From NCBI GenBank assembly GCA_017556805.1, contig JAFYMC010000029.1, forward strand, positions 1 to 64,000: 64,000 bases of DNA. The letters run 5' to 3'. Positions 50,351 to 59,800 of the stretch are shown piece by piece. Both the position numbers and the translations under genes were made by a program. The notes beneath the pieces are model-generated. The model had not been told where the DNA came from and searched no databases. It was given only the letters and a program-made list of their open reading frames with translations. The stretch's first letter is position 1; every line of letters begins with the position of its first letter. This stretch comes from Lachnospiraceae bacterium (GTDB lineage: Bacteria; Bacillota; Clostridia; Lachnospirales; Lachnospiraceae).

Positions 50351-52180
50351 TTAATTCTTCTTCATAGCCGCTCTCTTACGGAGAGTCGGGTCTAAAATCT
50401 TTTTACGAATTCGGAGCGTTTTCGGAGTGACTTCCAAAAGCTCATCCGTATCGATAAATTCAATGGACTGCTCCAGGCTTAAAATACGCGGCGGAGTCAG
50501 ACGCAGTGCGTCGTCCGCAGAGGAGGAACGGGTGTTGGTGAGCTGCTTTTTCTTGCAGACATTCACCTCGATGTCCTCGGTTTTACCGGTCTGGCCGATG
50601 ACCATGCCGGCGTATACCTTTTCGCCTGCACCCAGGAACAGCGTACCGCGCTCCTGCGCGTTGTACAGACCGTAGGTAATGGCTTCGCCGGTCTCAAATG
50701 CAATAAGACTGCCCTGCTTGCGGTACTGGATATCGCCCTTATACGGTGCGTAGCCGTCAAACAGAGTATTTAAAATACCGTTACCCTTAGTGTCGGTCAT
50801 AAACTCACCGCGGTAACCGATGAGCCCTCTGGACGGAATGGAAAACTCCAGACGGGTGTAGCCGCCGCTGGCGGTGGACATACCAAGAAGCTCGCCCTTA
50901 CGGGAGCTGAGTTTTTCAATCACGGTACCGGAGAATTCTTCCGGTACATCCACGATGGCGCGTTCCATCGGCTCGGTCTTTCTGCCGTCTTCTTCTTTAT
51001 AAAGAACCTCCGGCTTACTTACCGCAAATTCATAGCCTTCACGGCGCATATTTTCGATTAAAACAGACAGATGAAGCTCTCCGCGGCCGGATACCTTAAA
51101 GCTCTCGGTGGTATCGGTCTCTTCCACACGGAGACTGACGTCGGTGTTTAACTCACGGAACAGTCGGTCACGTAAGTGACGGGAGGTAACGAACTTTCCT
51201 TCCTGGCCCGCAAACGGAGAATCGTTTACGATAAAATGCATGGCAAGAGTCGGCTCGGAAATCTTCTGGAACGGAATGGCCTGTGGGTTCTCCGGGGAGC
51301 AGAGGGTGTCGCCGATGTGAATGTCGGTAATACCGGAGATTGCTACGATGGAGCCTACGCCTGCTTCGGGTACTTCCACCTTCTTTAAGCCGTCGAACTC
51401 ATACAGCTTGCTGATTTTTACCTTTTTGCATTTTTCCGGGTCGTGGGCATTCACCACAACCACATCCTGGTTCACGCGGACGATACCGTTTTCTACCTTA
51501 CCTACGCCGATACGGCCTACGTACTCGTTGTAATCGATGGTGCTGATTAAAAGCTGGGTACCTGCTTCCGGATCACCGGTCGGTGCCGGGATATACTCCA
51601 AAATGGTCTCGAATAACGGCTGCATGCTTTCCGGCTTCTCGTCAAGCTCTAAAATGGCAACGCCGGTCTTTGCGGAAGCGAAGACAAACGGGCAGTCAAG
51701 CTGCTCGTCGGAGGCATCCAAATCGATAAATAATTCCAGAACTTCGTCGATCACTTCCTTCGGACGTGCTTCCGGGCGGTCAATCTTATTAATACAAACG
51801 ATAACCGGGAGAGAAAGCTCCAGAGCCTTCTTTAATACGAATTTGGTCTGCGGCATGGCACCCTCGAAGGCATCTACCACGAGAATAACGCCGTTTACCA
51901 TCTTAAGGACACGCTCTACTTCGCCGCCGAAGTCCGCATGGCCCGGAGTGTCGATAATGTTAATCTTGGTATCCTTGTAATAAACTGCGGTATTTTTGGA
52001 TAAAATGGTAATACCGCGCTCGCGCTCGATATCGCCGGAGTCCATGACACGGTCTTGTACCGCCTGGTTCTGGCGGAACACACCGCTTTGCTTTAATAAT
52101 TCGTCAACCAATGTGGTTTTTCCGTGGTCAACGTGCGCAATAATCGCAATGTTACGTATGTTTTCACTCTTTGTAATCAT
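50351..52180 (-). CDS. typA: Ribosome-associated GTPase TypA/BipA
   Basis: The 609-residue protein has the translational GTPase G motifs (IAHVDHGKTT, DTPGHADFGGEVER, NKIDRPEA), the switch ERGITI and TypA-specific C-terminal sequences (GRGELHLSVLIENMRREG and RSSSADDALRL). It binds ribosomes during stress and growth at low temperature. ATG at 52180 has AGGAAGG upstream. Its promoter faces the SSB-like gene. Confidence 0.96.
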   Translation of the reverse strand: MITKSENIRNIAIIAHVDHGKTTLVDELLKQSGVFRQNQAVQDRVMDSGDIERERGITILSKNTAVYYKDTKINIIDTPGHADFGGEVERVLKMVNGVILVVDAFEGAMPQTKFVLKKALELSLPVIVCINKIDRPEARPKEVIDEVLELFIDLDASDEQLDCPFVFASAKTGVAILELDEKPESMQPLFETILEYIPAPTGDPEAGTQLLISTIDYNEYVGRIGVGKVENGIVRVNQDVVVVNAHDPEKCKKVKISKLYEFDGLKKVEVPEAGVGSIVAISGITDIHIGDTLCSPENPQAIPFQKISEPTLAMHFIVNDSPFAGQEGKFVTSRHLRDRLFRELNTDVSLRVEETDTTESFKVSGRGELHLSVLIENMRREGYEFAVSKPEVLYKEEDGRKTEPMERAIVDVPEEFSGTVIEKLSSRKGELLGMSTASGGYTRLEFSIPSRGLIGYRGEFMTDTKGNGILNTLFDGYAPYKGDIQYRKQGSLIAFETGEAITYGLYNAQERGTLFLGAGEKVYAGMVIGQTGKTEDIEVNVCKKKQLTNTRSSSADDALRLTPPRILSLEQSIEFIDTDELLEVTPKTLRIRKKILDPTLRKRAAMKKN

Positions 52181-52265
52181 ACCGAATTCCTTCCTATAAA
52201 ATGAAACTTTTGTTTCGGCTCAGAAAATCCTATAGTTACCATGATTTCATGGCATCACTTTCCTA

Positions 52266-52293
52266 AGTATAGCATAATTTTTCCGTTTGGCAA
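52266..52293 (-). promoter_or_regulatory. Sigma-A promoter of typA
   Basis: On the minus strand TTGCCA (52293-52288), a 16-bp spacer and TATACT (52271-52266) lie about 85 bp before the start codon. A TGAAACTTTTGTTTCGG inverted repeat (GAAAC...GTTTC) lies in the leader at about 52202-52215. Confidence 0.6.
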
Positions 52294-52409
52294 GAAAAAA
52301 ATGCGGCAGGGCTTAAAAAACGTACATATTAATAAGAAAAACGGCATAGCAAGGGAAAGGATATGTCGAAAAATGACATTAAGAAAGTATAAAGAAATGA
52401 TAAATCCTA

Positions 52410-52438
52410 TTGCACGATTTGGGAAAATATGGTAAACT
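52410..52438 (+). promoter_or_regulatory. Candidate promoter of the SSB-like gene
   Basis: TTGCAC (52410-52415), 17-bp spacer, TAAACT (52433-52438). The ~140 bp from here to the gene hold no other feature I can support. Confidence 0.45.
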
Positions 52439-52579
52439 TCGTCCTGTGATCGAAATTGTAAAAAAATCCCAATTAGAAAACAGTAGATGGATTCTAAAAC
52501 GAGGTTGGGAAACATAAATTAAAATGAGCGCAGGGCATCCTGTAAGGAAAACGTGAGAAAAAGAAGGGAGTCATAGGAA

Positions 52580-53209
52580 ATGACAGATAAGGTATTTGAA
52601 AACAACCAGGTAAGTATTGTAGGTGAGGTGCTCAGTGAGTTTGTGTACAGCCATGAGGTGTTTGGTGAAAGCTTTTATATGGTAGAGCTTTCCGTAAACC
52701 GCCTGAGTGATTCCGACGACGTAATTCCGGTGATGGTATCGGAGCGTTTACTGGATGTAACGAAGAGTTATGTGGGACAGTACGCACATATTCAGGGACA
52801 GTTCCGTTCCTACAACCGCCATGAGGAAACAAGAAATCGTTTGGTGCTTTCGGTGTTTGCCAGAGAGATTCGTCTGGAGGATACGCCGGATGAGAGCGTA
52901 AAGCCGAATTACATTTTCTTAGACGGGTATGTATGTAAGCCGCCGATTTATCGTAAGACACCGCTTGGCAGAGAAATTGCGGATGTACTGTTGGCGGTGA
53001 ATCGTCCGTATGGGAAGTCCGATTATATTCCGTGTATCTGCTGGGGCAGAAACGCAAGATTTGCGGACGGATTCCAAGTGGGCGGTCATGTGCAGCTTTG
53101 GGGCAGAATCCAGAGCCGTGAATATCAGAAAAAGTTATCCGAGACGGAATTTGAAAAGCGTATTGCTTATGAGGTGTCCGTAAGTAAATTAGAGTATTGC
53201 GAAGAATAA
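52580..53209 (+). CDS. Single-stranded DNA-binding-like protein with two OB folds
   Basis: The 209-residue protein appears to have two tandem OB-fold segments, ~8-95 (NQVSIVGEVLSEFVYSHEVF) and ~107-205 (NYIFLDGYVCKPPIYRKTPLG with GREIADVLLAVNRPYGKSDY). The second is SSB-like (IPCICWGRNARFADGFQVGG). No acidic SSB tail is seen; it ends in YCEE. It is a non-canonical SSB of the kind seen in Clostridia beside a normal ssb elsewhere. Promoter and terminator make it a single-gene unit. Confidence 0.78.
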   Translation: MTDKVFENNQVSIVGEVLSEFVYSHEVFGESFYMVELSVNRLSDSDDVIPVMVSERLLDVTKSYVGQYAHIQGQFRSYNRHEETRNRLVLSVFAREIRLEDTPDESVKPNYIFLDGYVCKPPIYRKTPLGREIADVLLAVNRPYGKSDYIPCICWGRNARFADGFQVGGHVQLWGRIQSREYQKKLSETEFEKRIAYEVSVSKLEYCEE

Positions 53210-53228
53210 TATTATGATAGAGTGAAGA

Positions 53229-53270
53229 GAGGAGTCTTGGTATCCCGGGGATGGCAGGATTCCTTTTTTT
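53229..53270 (+). terminator. Terminator after the SSB-like gene
   Basis: GGAGTC and GATTCC close an imperfect stem around GGTATCC...GGAT, followed by seven T. Confidence 0.65.
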
Positions 53271-53361
53271 ATACACTTCACGGCACTGCAACGCAGTAAT
53301 AAAACGGTAACAAAGTAACAAGGTAAGTTTAGAGGAAATAGGTTCATTTTGTCGAAAACGC

Positions 53362-53390
53362 TTGTAAAACGGCTAAAAAGATGGTATAGT
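53362..53390 (+). promoter_or_regulatory. Promoter of the opp operon
   Basis: TTGTAA (53362-53367), 17-bp spacer, TATAGT (53385-53390), about 50 bp before oppB. Confidence 0.6.
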
Positions 53391-53442
53391 TTAAAAGAAT
53401 GTGTGTAAGTGGATATTATTATATTAAAAGGAGTTGAGCAGT

Positions 53443-54369
53443 TTGGATTCAAAATTGGCATTCTATATCGTAAAGCGTGTTCTGCTTGCTTTATTTACGG
53501 TATTTCTTGTCATCACAATTACGTTTTTTGTTATGAAGGCGATTCCGGGAGGCCCTTTCTTAAGCGAGAAGTCTCCGAGTCCGGAGGTTATGGCACAGCT
53601 TGAGGCAAAGTATGGCTTGGACAAGTCTATTTTCGAGCAGTATACGACATACCTGAAGGGTGTTCTTCAGTTTGATTTCGGTCCGTCCATCAAAAACCGC
53701 GGACGTAATGTTACCGATTTGATTTTAGAAGGATTTAAGACCAGCGGTAAGCTTGGTATTATTGCGGCAGGAGTTGCCATTGCAATGGGCTTGACCATGG
53801 GTGCGCTTGCTGCGGTATTTCATGATAAGGTATTGGATAAGATTATCATGGTATTGTCCACTGCCAGTGTGGCTATGCCGTCCTTTGTCATAGCGACGAT
53901 ACTACTGTTGGCGTTTTGTGTAAAGATTCCGATATTCCCGTCCAACGGTTCTACGGCCGGCGGTCTGGTATTACCGGTCATCGCATTGAGCTTATATCCG
54001 ATGGCATATATTACCCGTCTGACCCGTTCCAGTATGTTGGATGTTTTGGGTCAGGATTATATCCGTACCGCAAGAGCCAAGGGTGTGTCCCCGGTAAAGG
54101 TTATTTTTAAGCATTCCTTAAAGAATGCAGTGACTCCGGTTATTACCTACGTAGGTCCGATGATTGCCTACATCTTAACCGGTAGTTTGGTTGTGGAGCA
54201 GATTTTCGTAGTACCGGGTATCGGTAAGTTTTTCTTCTCCAGTATTATTAACCGTGACTATCCGATGGTAATGGGTACTACCATTTTCCTTGCGACCATC
54301 ATGGTTATTATGACCTTGATCTCCGATATTTGCTATAAAATCTTCGACCCGCGTGTCGATTTGTCTTAA
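53443..54369 (+). CDS. oppB: Oligopeptide ABC transporter permease OppB
   Basis: A TTG start at 53443 is chosen because AGGAG (53429-53433) has good spacing to it; TTG 53434 abuts that site. The 308-residue protein has six membrane segments, opening IVKRVLLALFTVFLVITITFF and with the permease loop YIRTARAKGVSPVKVIFKHSLKNA. It forms the channel with OppC for peptides, possibly also for other substrates. Confidence 0.92.
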   Translation: MDSKLAFYIVKRVLLALFTVFLVITITFFVMKAIPGGPFLSEKSPSPEVMAQLEAKYGLDKSIFEQYTTYLKGVLQFDFGPSIKNRGRNVTDLILEGFKTSGKLGIIAAGVAIAMGLTMGALAAVFHDKVLDKIIMVLSTASVAMPSFVIATILLLAFCVKIPIFPSNGSTAGGLVLPVIALSLYPMAYITRLTRSSMLDVLGQDYIRTARAKGVSPVKVIFKHSLKNAVTPVITYVGPMIAYILTGSLVVEQIFVVPGIGKFFFSSIINRDYPMVMGTTIFLATIMVIMTLISDICYKIFDPRVDLS

Positions 54370-54383
54370 GGGAGGGCTTGACT

Positions 54384-55466
54384 GTGAAAAAGAGTGTAAA
54401 CGAAATGCCGAAGAAAAATCCCTTAAGCTTGCAGTTGAATTTGCAGAGCTTCGAGCCGGCAACGGAGGAAGAAAAGTTCCGCCAGCAGCGTATGCGTGAG
54501 AGTACCACCTTTTTTAAGGACGGTATGAGACGCCTTAAGAAGAACAAGATTGCAATGACTTGTCTTTGCATTGTTCTTGTCATTGTATTTATTGCAGCAT
54601 TTGTTCCGTTGTTCTATCCGTACAGCTACGATAACCAGCTGGGTGTAACCGCAGGACAGAAGACGGATGCTTCCTACAACAACTTAAAGCCGTTTGAGTA
54701 CGGTGAGACGGAGCTGCAGCGTATGGAAGACGGTGAGTTTATTTTCCCGCATATCTTCGGTACGGATGCTCACGGTCGTGACTACGCAATCCGCGTAATC
54801 TACGGTACCCGTATTTCTCTGTTGGTAGGTTTCTTTGCAAGTATCATCGTATTGATTATCGGTGCGATTTACGGTTCCGTATCCGGTTATTACGGCGGAA
54901 AGGTCGACCTGGTAATGATGCGTATTGTCGATATCATATACTCGCTGCCTGATTTGCTTATGATTATTTTGTTTGCGACGGTATTGAAGCAGACTCTGGA
55001 GCCTGCCCTTGAGGGTACGGCACTGGCAAAGCTGGGTACGGGTATGATCAGTATCTTTATTGTATTTGCATTGCTTTACTGGGTAGGTATGGCTCGTTTG
55101 ATTCGTGGTCAGATTCTTACCATTAAGCAGCAGGATTACGTGTTGAATGCACGTTCCATCGGTGCAAAGGGTAGCCACATTATCCGCCGCCATATGTTAC
55201 CGAACTGTATCAGTGTTATTATTATTTCCACGGCGCTTCAGATTCCGTCGGCGATTTTCACCGAGAGTTATCTGTCCTTCCTTGGCCTCGGTGTTTCCAT
55301 GCCGATGCCGAGCTTAGGTTCCCTTGCGTCCGAGGCACTGAGCGGCGTGTATTCCTACTCTTACCGTTTGATTATTCCGGCGGTAATGATTTGTTTGATT
55401 GTTCTTTCGTTAAATCTCTTGGGTGACGGTCTTCGCGATGCGTTTGACCCGAAGTTAAAGAAGTAA
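54384..55466 (+). CDS. oppC: Oligopeptide ABC transporter permease OppC
   Basis: GTG at 54384 has GGGAGG 7 nt upstream; TTG 54378 is too close to it. The 360-residue protein has a ~60-residue cytoplasmic N-terminus, a first membrane segment, a ~90-residue external loop including FGTDAHGRDYAIRVIYG, and five more segments with the EAA loop ARSIGAKGSHIIRRHMLPN. It pairs with OppB. Confidence 0.92.
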   Translation: MKKSVNEMPKKNPLSLQLNLQSFEPATEEEKFRQQRMRESTTFFKDGMRRLKKNKIAMTCLCIVLVIVFIAAFVPLFYPYSYDNQLGVTAGQKTDASYNNLKPFEYGETELQRMEDGEFIFPHIFGTDAHGRDYAIRVIYGTRISLLVGFFASIIVLIIGAIYGSVSGYYGGKVDLVMMRIVDIIYSLPDLLMIILFATVLKQTLEPALEGTALAKLGTGMISIFIVFALLYWVGMARLIRGQILTIKQQDYVLNARSIGAKGSHIIRRHMLPNCISVIIISTALQIPSAIFTESYLSFLGLGVSMPMPSLGSLASEALSGVYSYSYRLIIPAVMICLIVLSLNLLGDGLRDAFDPKLKK

Positions 55467-55479
55467 GGAGGAGGCTATT

Positions 55480-56496
55480 ATGAAACTGTTACAAGTAACC
55501 GATTTACACACCTCCTTTTTCACTCCGGCCGGTGAGGTAAAGGCAGTAAACGGACTTTCCTTCTCTCTTGATGAGGGAAAGGTACTGGGTATCGTGGGTG
55601 AGTCCGGTTCCGGTAAGAGCGTAACGGCATATTCCGTTTTGCAGATTCTGGCAAGCTCCGGTAAGATTGTATCCGGTAGCATTAAGTATAGAGGCGAAGA
55701 GCTGGTTGGTGCGTCCAAGGAGACCATGGGAAAGATTCGCGGTAATAAAATCAGTATTATTTTCCAGGACCCGATGACGAGCTTAAACCCGGTATTTACC
55801 ATCGGGAACCAGTTGATGGAAGCAATTATGCTTCACACGGACCGTAATAAGGAGCAGGCAAAAGAACGTGCCGTTGAGATGCTTCGTCTGGTAGGCGTAA
55901 ATGAGCCGGAGAAGCGTATCAAGCAGTATCCGCACGAGTTTTCCGGCGGTATGCGTCAGCGTGTTATGATTGCAATGGCACTGGCTTGTGAGCCGGATAT
56001 CCTCATTGCGGATGAGCCGACCACGGCACTTGACGTTACGATTCAGGCACAGATTCTTGACCTGATTAAGGACCTGCAGAAGCAGCTTGGTATGTCCGTA
56101 ATTCTCATTACCCACGACCTGGGTGTTGTGGCGGAAATGTGTGACGAGGTTATCGTTATGTATGCCGGTGAGGTGTGCGAGCGCGGTACCGCAGATGAGA
56201 TTTTCTATAACCCGAAGCATGAGTATACCAAAGGCCTCATGCGTTCCATTCCGACGGTAAGCGATGAAGACCGCCGTTTGGAGCCGATCGGAGGAACTCC
56301 GGTAGATTTGCTTAACATGCCGGACGGTTGTCCGTTTGCTCCGCGTTGTGACAGAGCCATGAAGGTTTGTCTGTCCCACAAGGCAAAGGAAATCGGCATT
56401 AACGAGAATCATGCCGCAAGCTGTTGGTTTAACTTTAAGGATGCCATCGCAGAAGGCAGAATGACTGAAAAAGAAGTGGAGGAGATGTACCGATGA
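55480..56496 (+). CDS. oppD: Oligopeptide ABC transporter ATPase OppD
   Basis: The 338-residue ATPase has Walker A GESGSGKS, signature FSGGMRQRV, Walker [11 protein letters not shown] and the C-terminal cysteine-containing peptide-transporter tail [14 protein letters not shown]. It overlaps oppF by 4 bp and starts 13 bp after oppC with GGAGG. Confidence 0.94.
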   Translation: MKLLQVTDLHTSFFTPAGEVKAVNGLSFSLDEGKVLGIVGESGSGKSVTAYSVLQILASSGKIVSGSIKYRGEELVGASKETMGKIRGNKISIIFQDPMTSLNPVFTIGNQLMEAIMLHTDRNKEQAKERAVEMLRLVGVNEPEKRIKQYPHEFSGGMRQRVMIAMALACEPDILIADEPTTALDVTIQAQILDLIKDLQKQLGMSVILITHDLGVVAEMCDEVIVMYAGEVCERGTADEIFYNPKHEYTKGLMRSIPTVSDEDRRLEPIGGTPVDLLNMPDGCPFAPRCDRAMKVCLSHKAKEIGINENHAASCWFNFKDAIAEGRMTEKEVEEMYR

Positions 56497-57461
56497 GTGA
56501 ATCCAAAAATCTTCTCGAGGTAAAGCACCTCAAGCAACACTTTGATATTCCGAACGGCTTTATGAAGTCTCTGAAGCTTAAGGCCGTGGATGATGTAACA
56601 TTCGAAATTAAAGAAGGCGAGACCCTCGGTCTGGTAGGTGAGTCCGGTTGCGGTAAGACCACGGTAGGTCGTACGATTTTGCAGCTGTATAAGCCGACGG
56701 CCGGTGAGGTTTGGTTTGACGGGAAGCTCATTCAGAGTAAGAAGTCTATTGCGGAGTTCCGTAAGCAGGCGCAGATGGTATTCCAGGACCCGTATTCTTC
56801 CTTGGACCCGCGTATGACCGTCAGTGATATTATCGGAGAGCCGTTAGATGTTCACAAGTTGTACGGCAACAAGAAGGAAAGAGAAGAAAAGATTCTCCAT
56901 CTCATGAGCTTGGTTGGCCTTAACAGTGAGCATGCATCCCGTTATGCCCACGAGTTCTCCGGCGGACAGCGTCAGAGAATCGGTATCGCAAGAGCACTTG
57001 CGGTTGACCCGAAATTTATTGTTTGTGACGAGCCGGTATCTGCTCTTGATGTTTCCATTCAGGCGCAGGTTGTTAATATGTTTGAAGATTTGCAGGAGCA
57101 GTTGGGTCTGACCTATCTGTTCATTGCACATGATCTTTTGGTAGTAAAGCACATTTCTACCAGAATCGCGGTAATGTATCTCGGAAAGATGATTGAAATC
57201 GGACCGTCCAACGAGTTATATCATCACCCGATTCATCCGTATACCCAGTCTCTTCTGTCTGCGGTTCCGATTCCGGACCCGAAGATTGCAAGAGCAAACG
57301 AGCGCATTCACCTGTCGGGTGATGTACCGAGCCCGCTTCATATGCCGAGCGGTTGCCCGTTCCGTACCCGTTGTCCGCGTGCAACGGAGAAGTGTGCGGA
57401 GGTAATGCCGGAGCTTAAGGAGATGGCACCGGGACACAAGGTGGCTTGTCATCACGTATAA
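56493..57461 (+). CDS. oppF: Oligopeptide ABC transporter ATPase OppF
   Basis: The 322-residue ATPase has Walker [10 protein letters not shown], signature [12 protein letters not shown], Walker [10 protein letters not shown] and the family tail [16 protein letters not shown]. It works with OppD under OppBC. The gene is coupled to oppD by overlap. Confidence 0.94.
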   Translation: MSESKNLLEVKHLKQHFDIPNGFMKSLKLKAVDDVTFEIKEGETLGLVGESGCGKTTVGRTILQLYKPTAGEVWFDGKLIQSKKSIAEFRKQAQMVFQDPYSSLDPRMTVSDIIGEPLDVHKLYGNKKEREEKILHLMSLVGLNSEHASRYAHEFSGGQRQRIGIARALAVDPKFIVCDEPVSALDVSIQAQVVNMFEDLQEQLGLTYLFIAHDLLVVKHISTRIAVMYLGKMIEIGPSNELYHHPIHPYTQSLLSAVPIPDPKIARANERIHLSGDVPSPLHMPSGCPFRTRCPRATEKCAEVMPELKEMAPGHKVACHHV

Positions 57462-57566
57462 GCACCGAAGAGAAGGTAAAACGGTACAGGGAGTGTTGGG
57501 GCTTCATGTATGTGTTTATAGCCGCATAAGCGGTTATAATAGATGTTTTTAAGGAGGAAAAAAAGA

Positions 57567-59321
57567 ATGAAGATGAGAAAACTTCTGAGTGTATCACTTG
57601 CATTAGCAATGGTACTCGGCTGCATGGCATTTGCCGGATGCGGCGGTTCCAAGTCCGATGCGGGCGCTATGACGTTAAACGTTGGTGCTTATCCGGACAC
57701 GGTTGACCCGGCTCTCAACTCTGCAGTTGACGGTGCAACCTATATTGTTCACACCTTTTCCGGTCTTGTTGGTTATGAGCAGGACGCAAGCGGAAAGCTG
57801 GTTTTGGTTCCGGAGTGTGCGACTGAACTTCCGGCCGGTGTAAAGACCGACGACGGAAAGACCGCTTACACCTTCAAGCTTCGTGAGGGCTTAAAGTGGA
57901 GCGACGGTACTGCTCTTGATGCAAACGATTTCGTTTATGCTTGGAACAGAGCAGCAGATCCGGCTACCGCAGCAGACTACGGTTACATGTTTGAGGTAAT
58001 CGACGGTTATGCGGAGATGATGGAAGGAAACGGCAAGTTAAACGTGACCGCTTCCGCAGACGGTACCGAACTTACCGTTGTGCTTCCGGTTGACGTTCCG
58101 TATTTCCATGAGCTTTGTGCATTCCCGGCTTACATGCCGGTTCGCCAGGATATCATCGAGGAGAACGGTGATGCTTGGGCAACCAAGCCGGAGACCTTCA
58201 TCGGTAACGGTGCATACAAGGTAACCGAGTTCACCCAGACCCAGATGGTTCTTGAGAAGAACGAGCATTTCTACAATGCAGACAAGGTTGTAACCGATAA
58301 GCTTATTTTCGCGTTCAACTCGGATGATGCTTCCCTTTTGACCAACTTCCAGAACGGTTCCTACTTGTTCATCGATTCCGTTCCGAACGATGAAATCAAG
58401 TCCCTTCAGCAGGGTGAGTACAAGGATGAGTTCTTTGTAACCGGTCAGCTTGGTACCTATTATGTATCTTTCAATGTGAACGACAGTGCGTTAGACGGCT
58501 TTACCGAAGTAGAGAAGGCAAAGGTTCGTCAGGCTCTTGGTCTTATGATCGATCGTAACTACATCGTAGAAGAAATCGGTCAGGCAGGTCAGGTTCCGGC
58601 AGCAGGTTTCGTAGCAATGGGTCTCACTGAGCCGGATGGCAAGGAGTACATTGCAAAGAACGGCCCGGCTCGTGACGGTGCAGGTTACTATAGCGTAGCA
58701 GATGCAGATTATACTGCAAACTGTGATGCGGCTGTAGCTCTCTTAAAGGATGTTGCTTCCACCTCCGGTAAGTTTACCGTAGACGGCAATAAGGTAGTTG
58801 GTTTCCCGACCCTTACCTACATTACCAACGATGGTTCCGGTCATGAGGCAATTGCTGCATACCTTCAGCAGGTATGGGGTAACTACGGCTTCGAAATTAA
58901 GGTAGAGGTTCAGGAATGGGCTACTTTCCTCAACACCCGTAAGGAAGGTAACTACTCCATCGCTCGTAACGGTTGGTTAGGTGACTACAATGACCCGATT
59001 TCCTTCCTTGACATGTGGGTTTCCGGTTCCGGTAACAACGACTGTCAGTTCGGTAAGGGCGCACACGCTTCCTACAACGGTTATGACGGCAAGACTTGGG
59101 GCGAGAGCTACGATGCAATCATTGCAGAGGTTAAGACTTCCAGCGATGCTAACAAGCGTTTCGAGCTCATGCATGATGCAGAGGATATCCTGATGGAGTC
59201 CGGTGCTATCTGCCCGATCTACTACTACACCGATATCTTTATGTGCAGCGACAAGATTGACGGCTTCTTTGCAAGCCCGCTTGGATTCAAGTACTTCATG
59301 TACGCTTCTGTTGCTGAATAA
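57567..59321 (+). CDS. oppA: Oligopeptide-binding lipoprotein OppA
   Basis: ATG at 57567 follows AAGGAGG; the longer frame from 57543 adds residues before the signal. The 584-residue lipoprotein has a lipobox FAGC near residue 25 and the family 5 fold (TYTFKLREGLKWSDG, NDFVYAWNRAADP, GNGAYKVTEF). It delivers peptides to OppBCDF. Codon use is highly biased, fitting strong expression. A 363-bp palindromic element begins 9 bp after its stop. Confidence 0.94.
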   Translation: MKMRKLLSVSLALAMVLGCMAFAGCGGSKSDAGAMTLNVGAYPDTVDPALNSAVDGATYIVHTFSGLVGYEQDASGKLVLVPECATELPAGVKTDDGKTAYTFKLREGLKWSDGTALDANDFVYAWNRAADPATAADYGYMFEVIDGYAEMMEGNGKLNVTASADGTELTVVLPVDVPYFHELCAFPAYMPVRQDIIEENGDAWATKPETFIGNGAYKVTEFTQTQMVLEKNEHFYNADKVVTDKLIFAFNSDDASLLTNFQNGSYLFIDSVPNDEIKSLQQGEYKDEFFVTGQLGTYYVSFNVNDSALDGFTEVEKAKVRQALGLMIDRNYIVEEIGQAGQVPAAGFVAMGLTEPDGKEYIAKNGPARDGAGYYSVADADYTANCDAAVALLKDVASTSGKFTVDGNKVVGFPTLTYITNDGSGHEAIAAYLQQVWGNYGFEIKVEVQEWATFLNTRKEGNYSIARNGWLGDYNDPISFLDMWVSGSGNNDCQFGKGAHASYNGYDGKTWGESYDAIIAEVKTSSDANKRFELMHDAEDILMESGAICPIYYYTDIFMCSDKIDGFFASPLGFKYFMYASVAE

Positions 59322-59330
59322 TATTGGAAT

Positions 59331-59693
59331 CTTGATTTTTGAAGGGGTCACCGTAAGGTGCCCCTTCGTTGTTTTTTTGGGCCCCAGGTATAAGGAACGC
59401 CCGGTACAACATAGGTGTTCTCACTGTTACGGATATAAGTCTTTCTAATTACTCCGGGAAAGGATATTAAAAGAGGAACGCAATCGGTCTGACGCAATGT
59501 CCTTGTTGCGTGGCGACCTCGCTCAGACATCCTTGTCTGAGCGTTGCTGACAGGTTTGCGGAGTAATAAGAAAGTCTAATATCCTGCACAATGATTCGAC
59601 CACCTATGTTGTACCGGGCTTCCCTTATGGCGTAGGTATGCAAACGAAAGAAACGAAGGGGCACGCTTATGAAAAGTTCCTTCAAAAATCAAG
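59331..59693. mobile_element. 363-bp near-palindromic element (MITE-like) after oppA
   Basis: The ends are perfect 15-bp inverted repeats, CTTGATTTTTGAAGG (59331-59345) and CCTTCAAAAATCAAG (59679-59693). Inside, GCCCGGTACAACATAGGTG (59399-59417) is matched exactly on the other strand at 59601-59619, and GGATATAAGTC...ACTCCG (59431-59456) is matched imperfectly at 59559-59584. The centre has two perfect small hairpins, ACGCAA/TTGCGT (59492-59511) and GCTCAGACA/TGTCTGAGC (59521-59542). The whole could fold into one ~360-nt hairpin. It contains no ORF. No clear target-site duplication is seen, so transposon origin is inferred. Confidence 0.6.
59341..59378 (+). terminator. oppA terminator formed inside the element
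   Basis: GAAGGGG-TCACC-gtaa-GGTG-CCCCTTC at 59341-59367 is a strong stem followed by seven T. It lies within the left arm of the palindromic element. Confidence 0.8.
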
Positions 59694-59800
59694 TGAGAAA
59701 CCGAGAGAAAAGAGAGGACGTTATAGAGTGCTTCTTCTTGTGCTCCGAAGTATGTTATGATAGAATAAAAGTGGTTTTACGAGAGGGGAGGTTGTGAATC

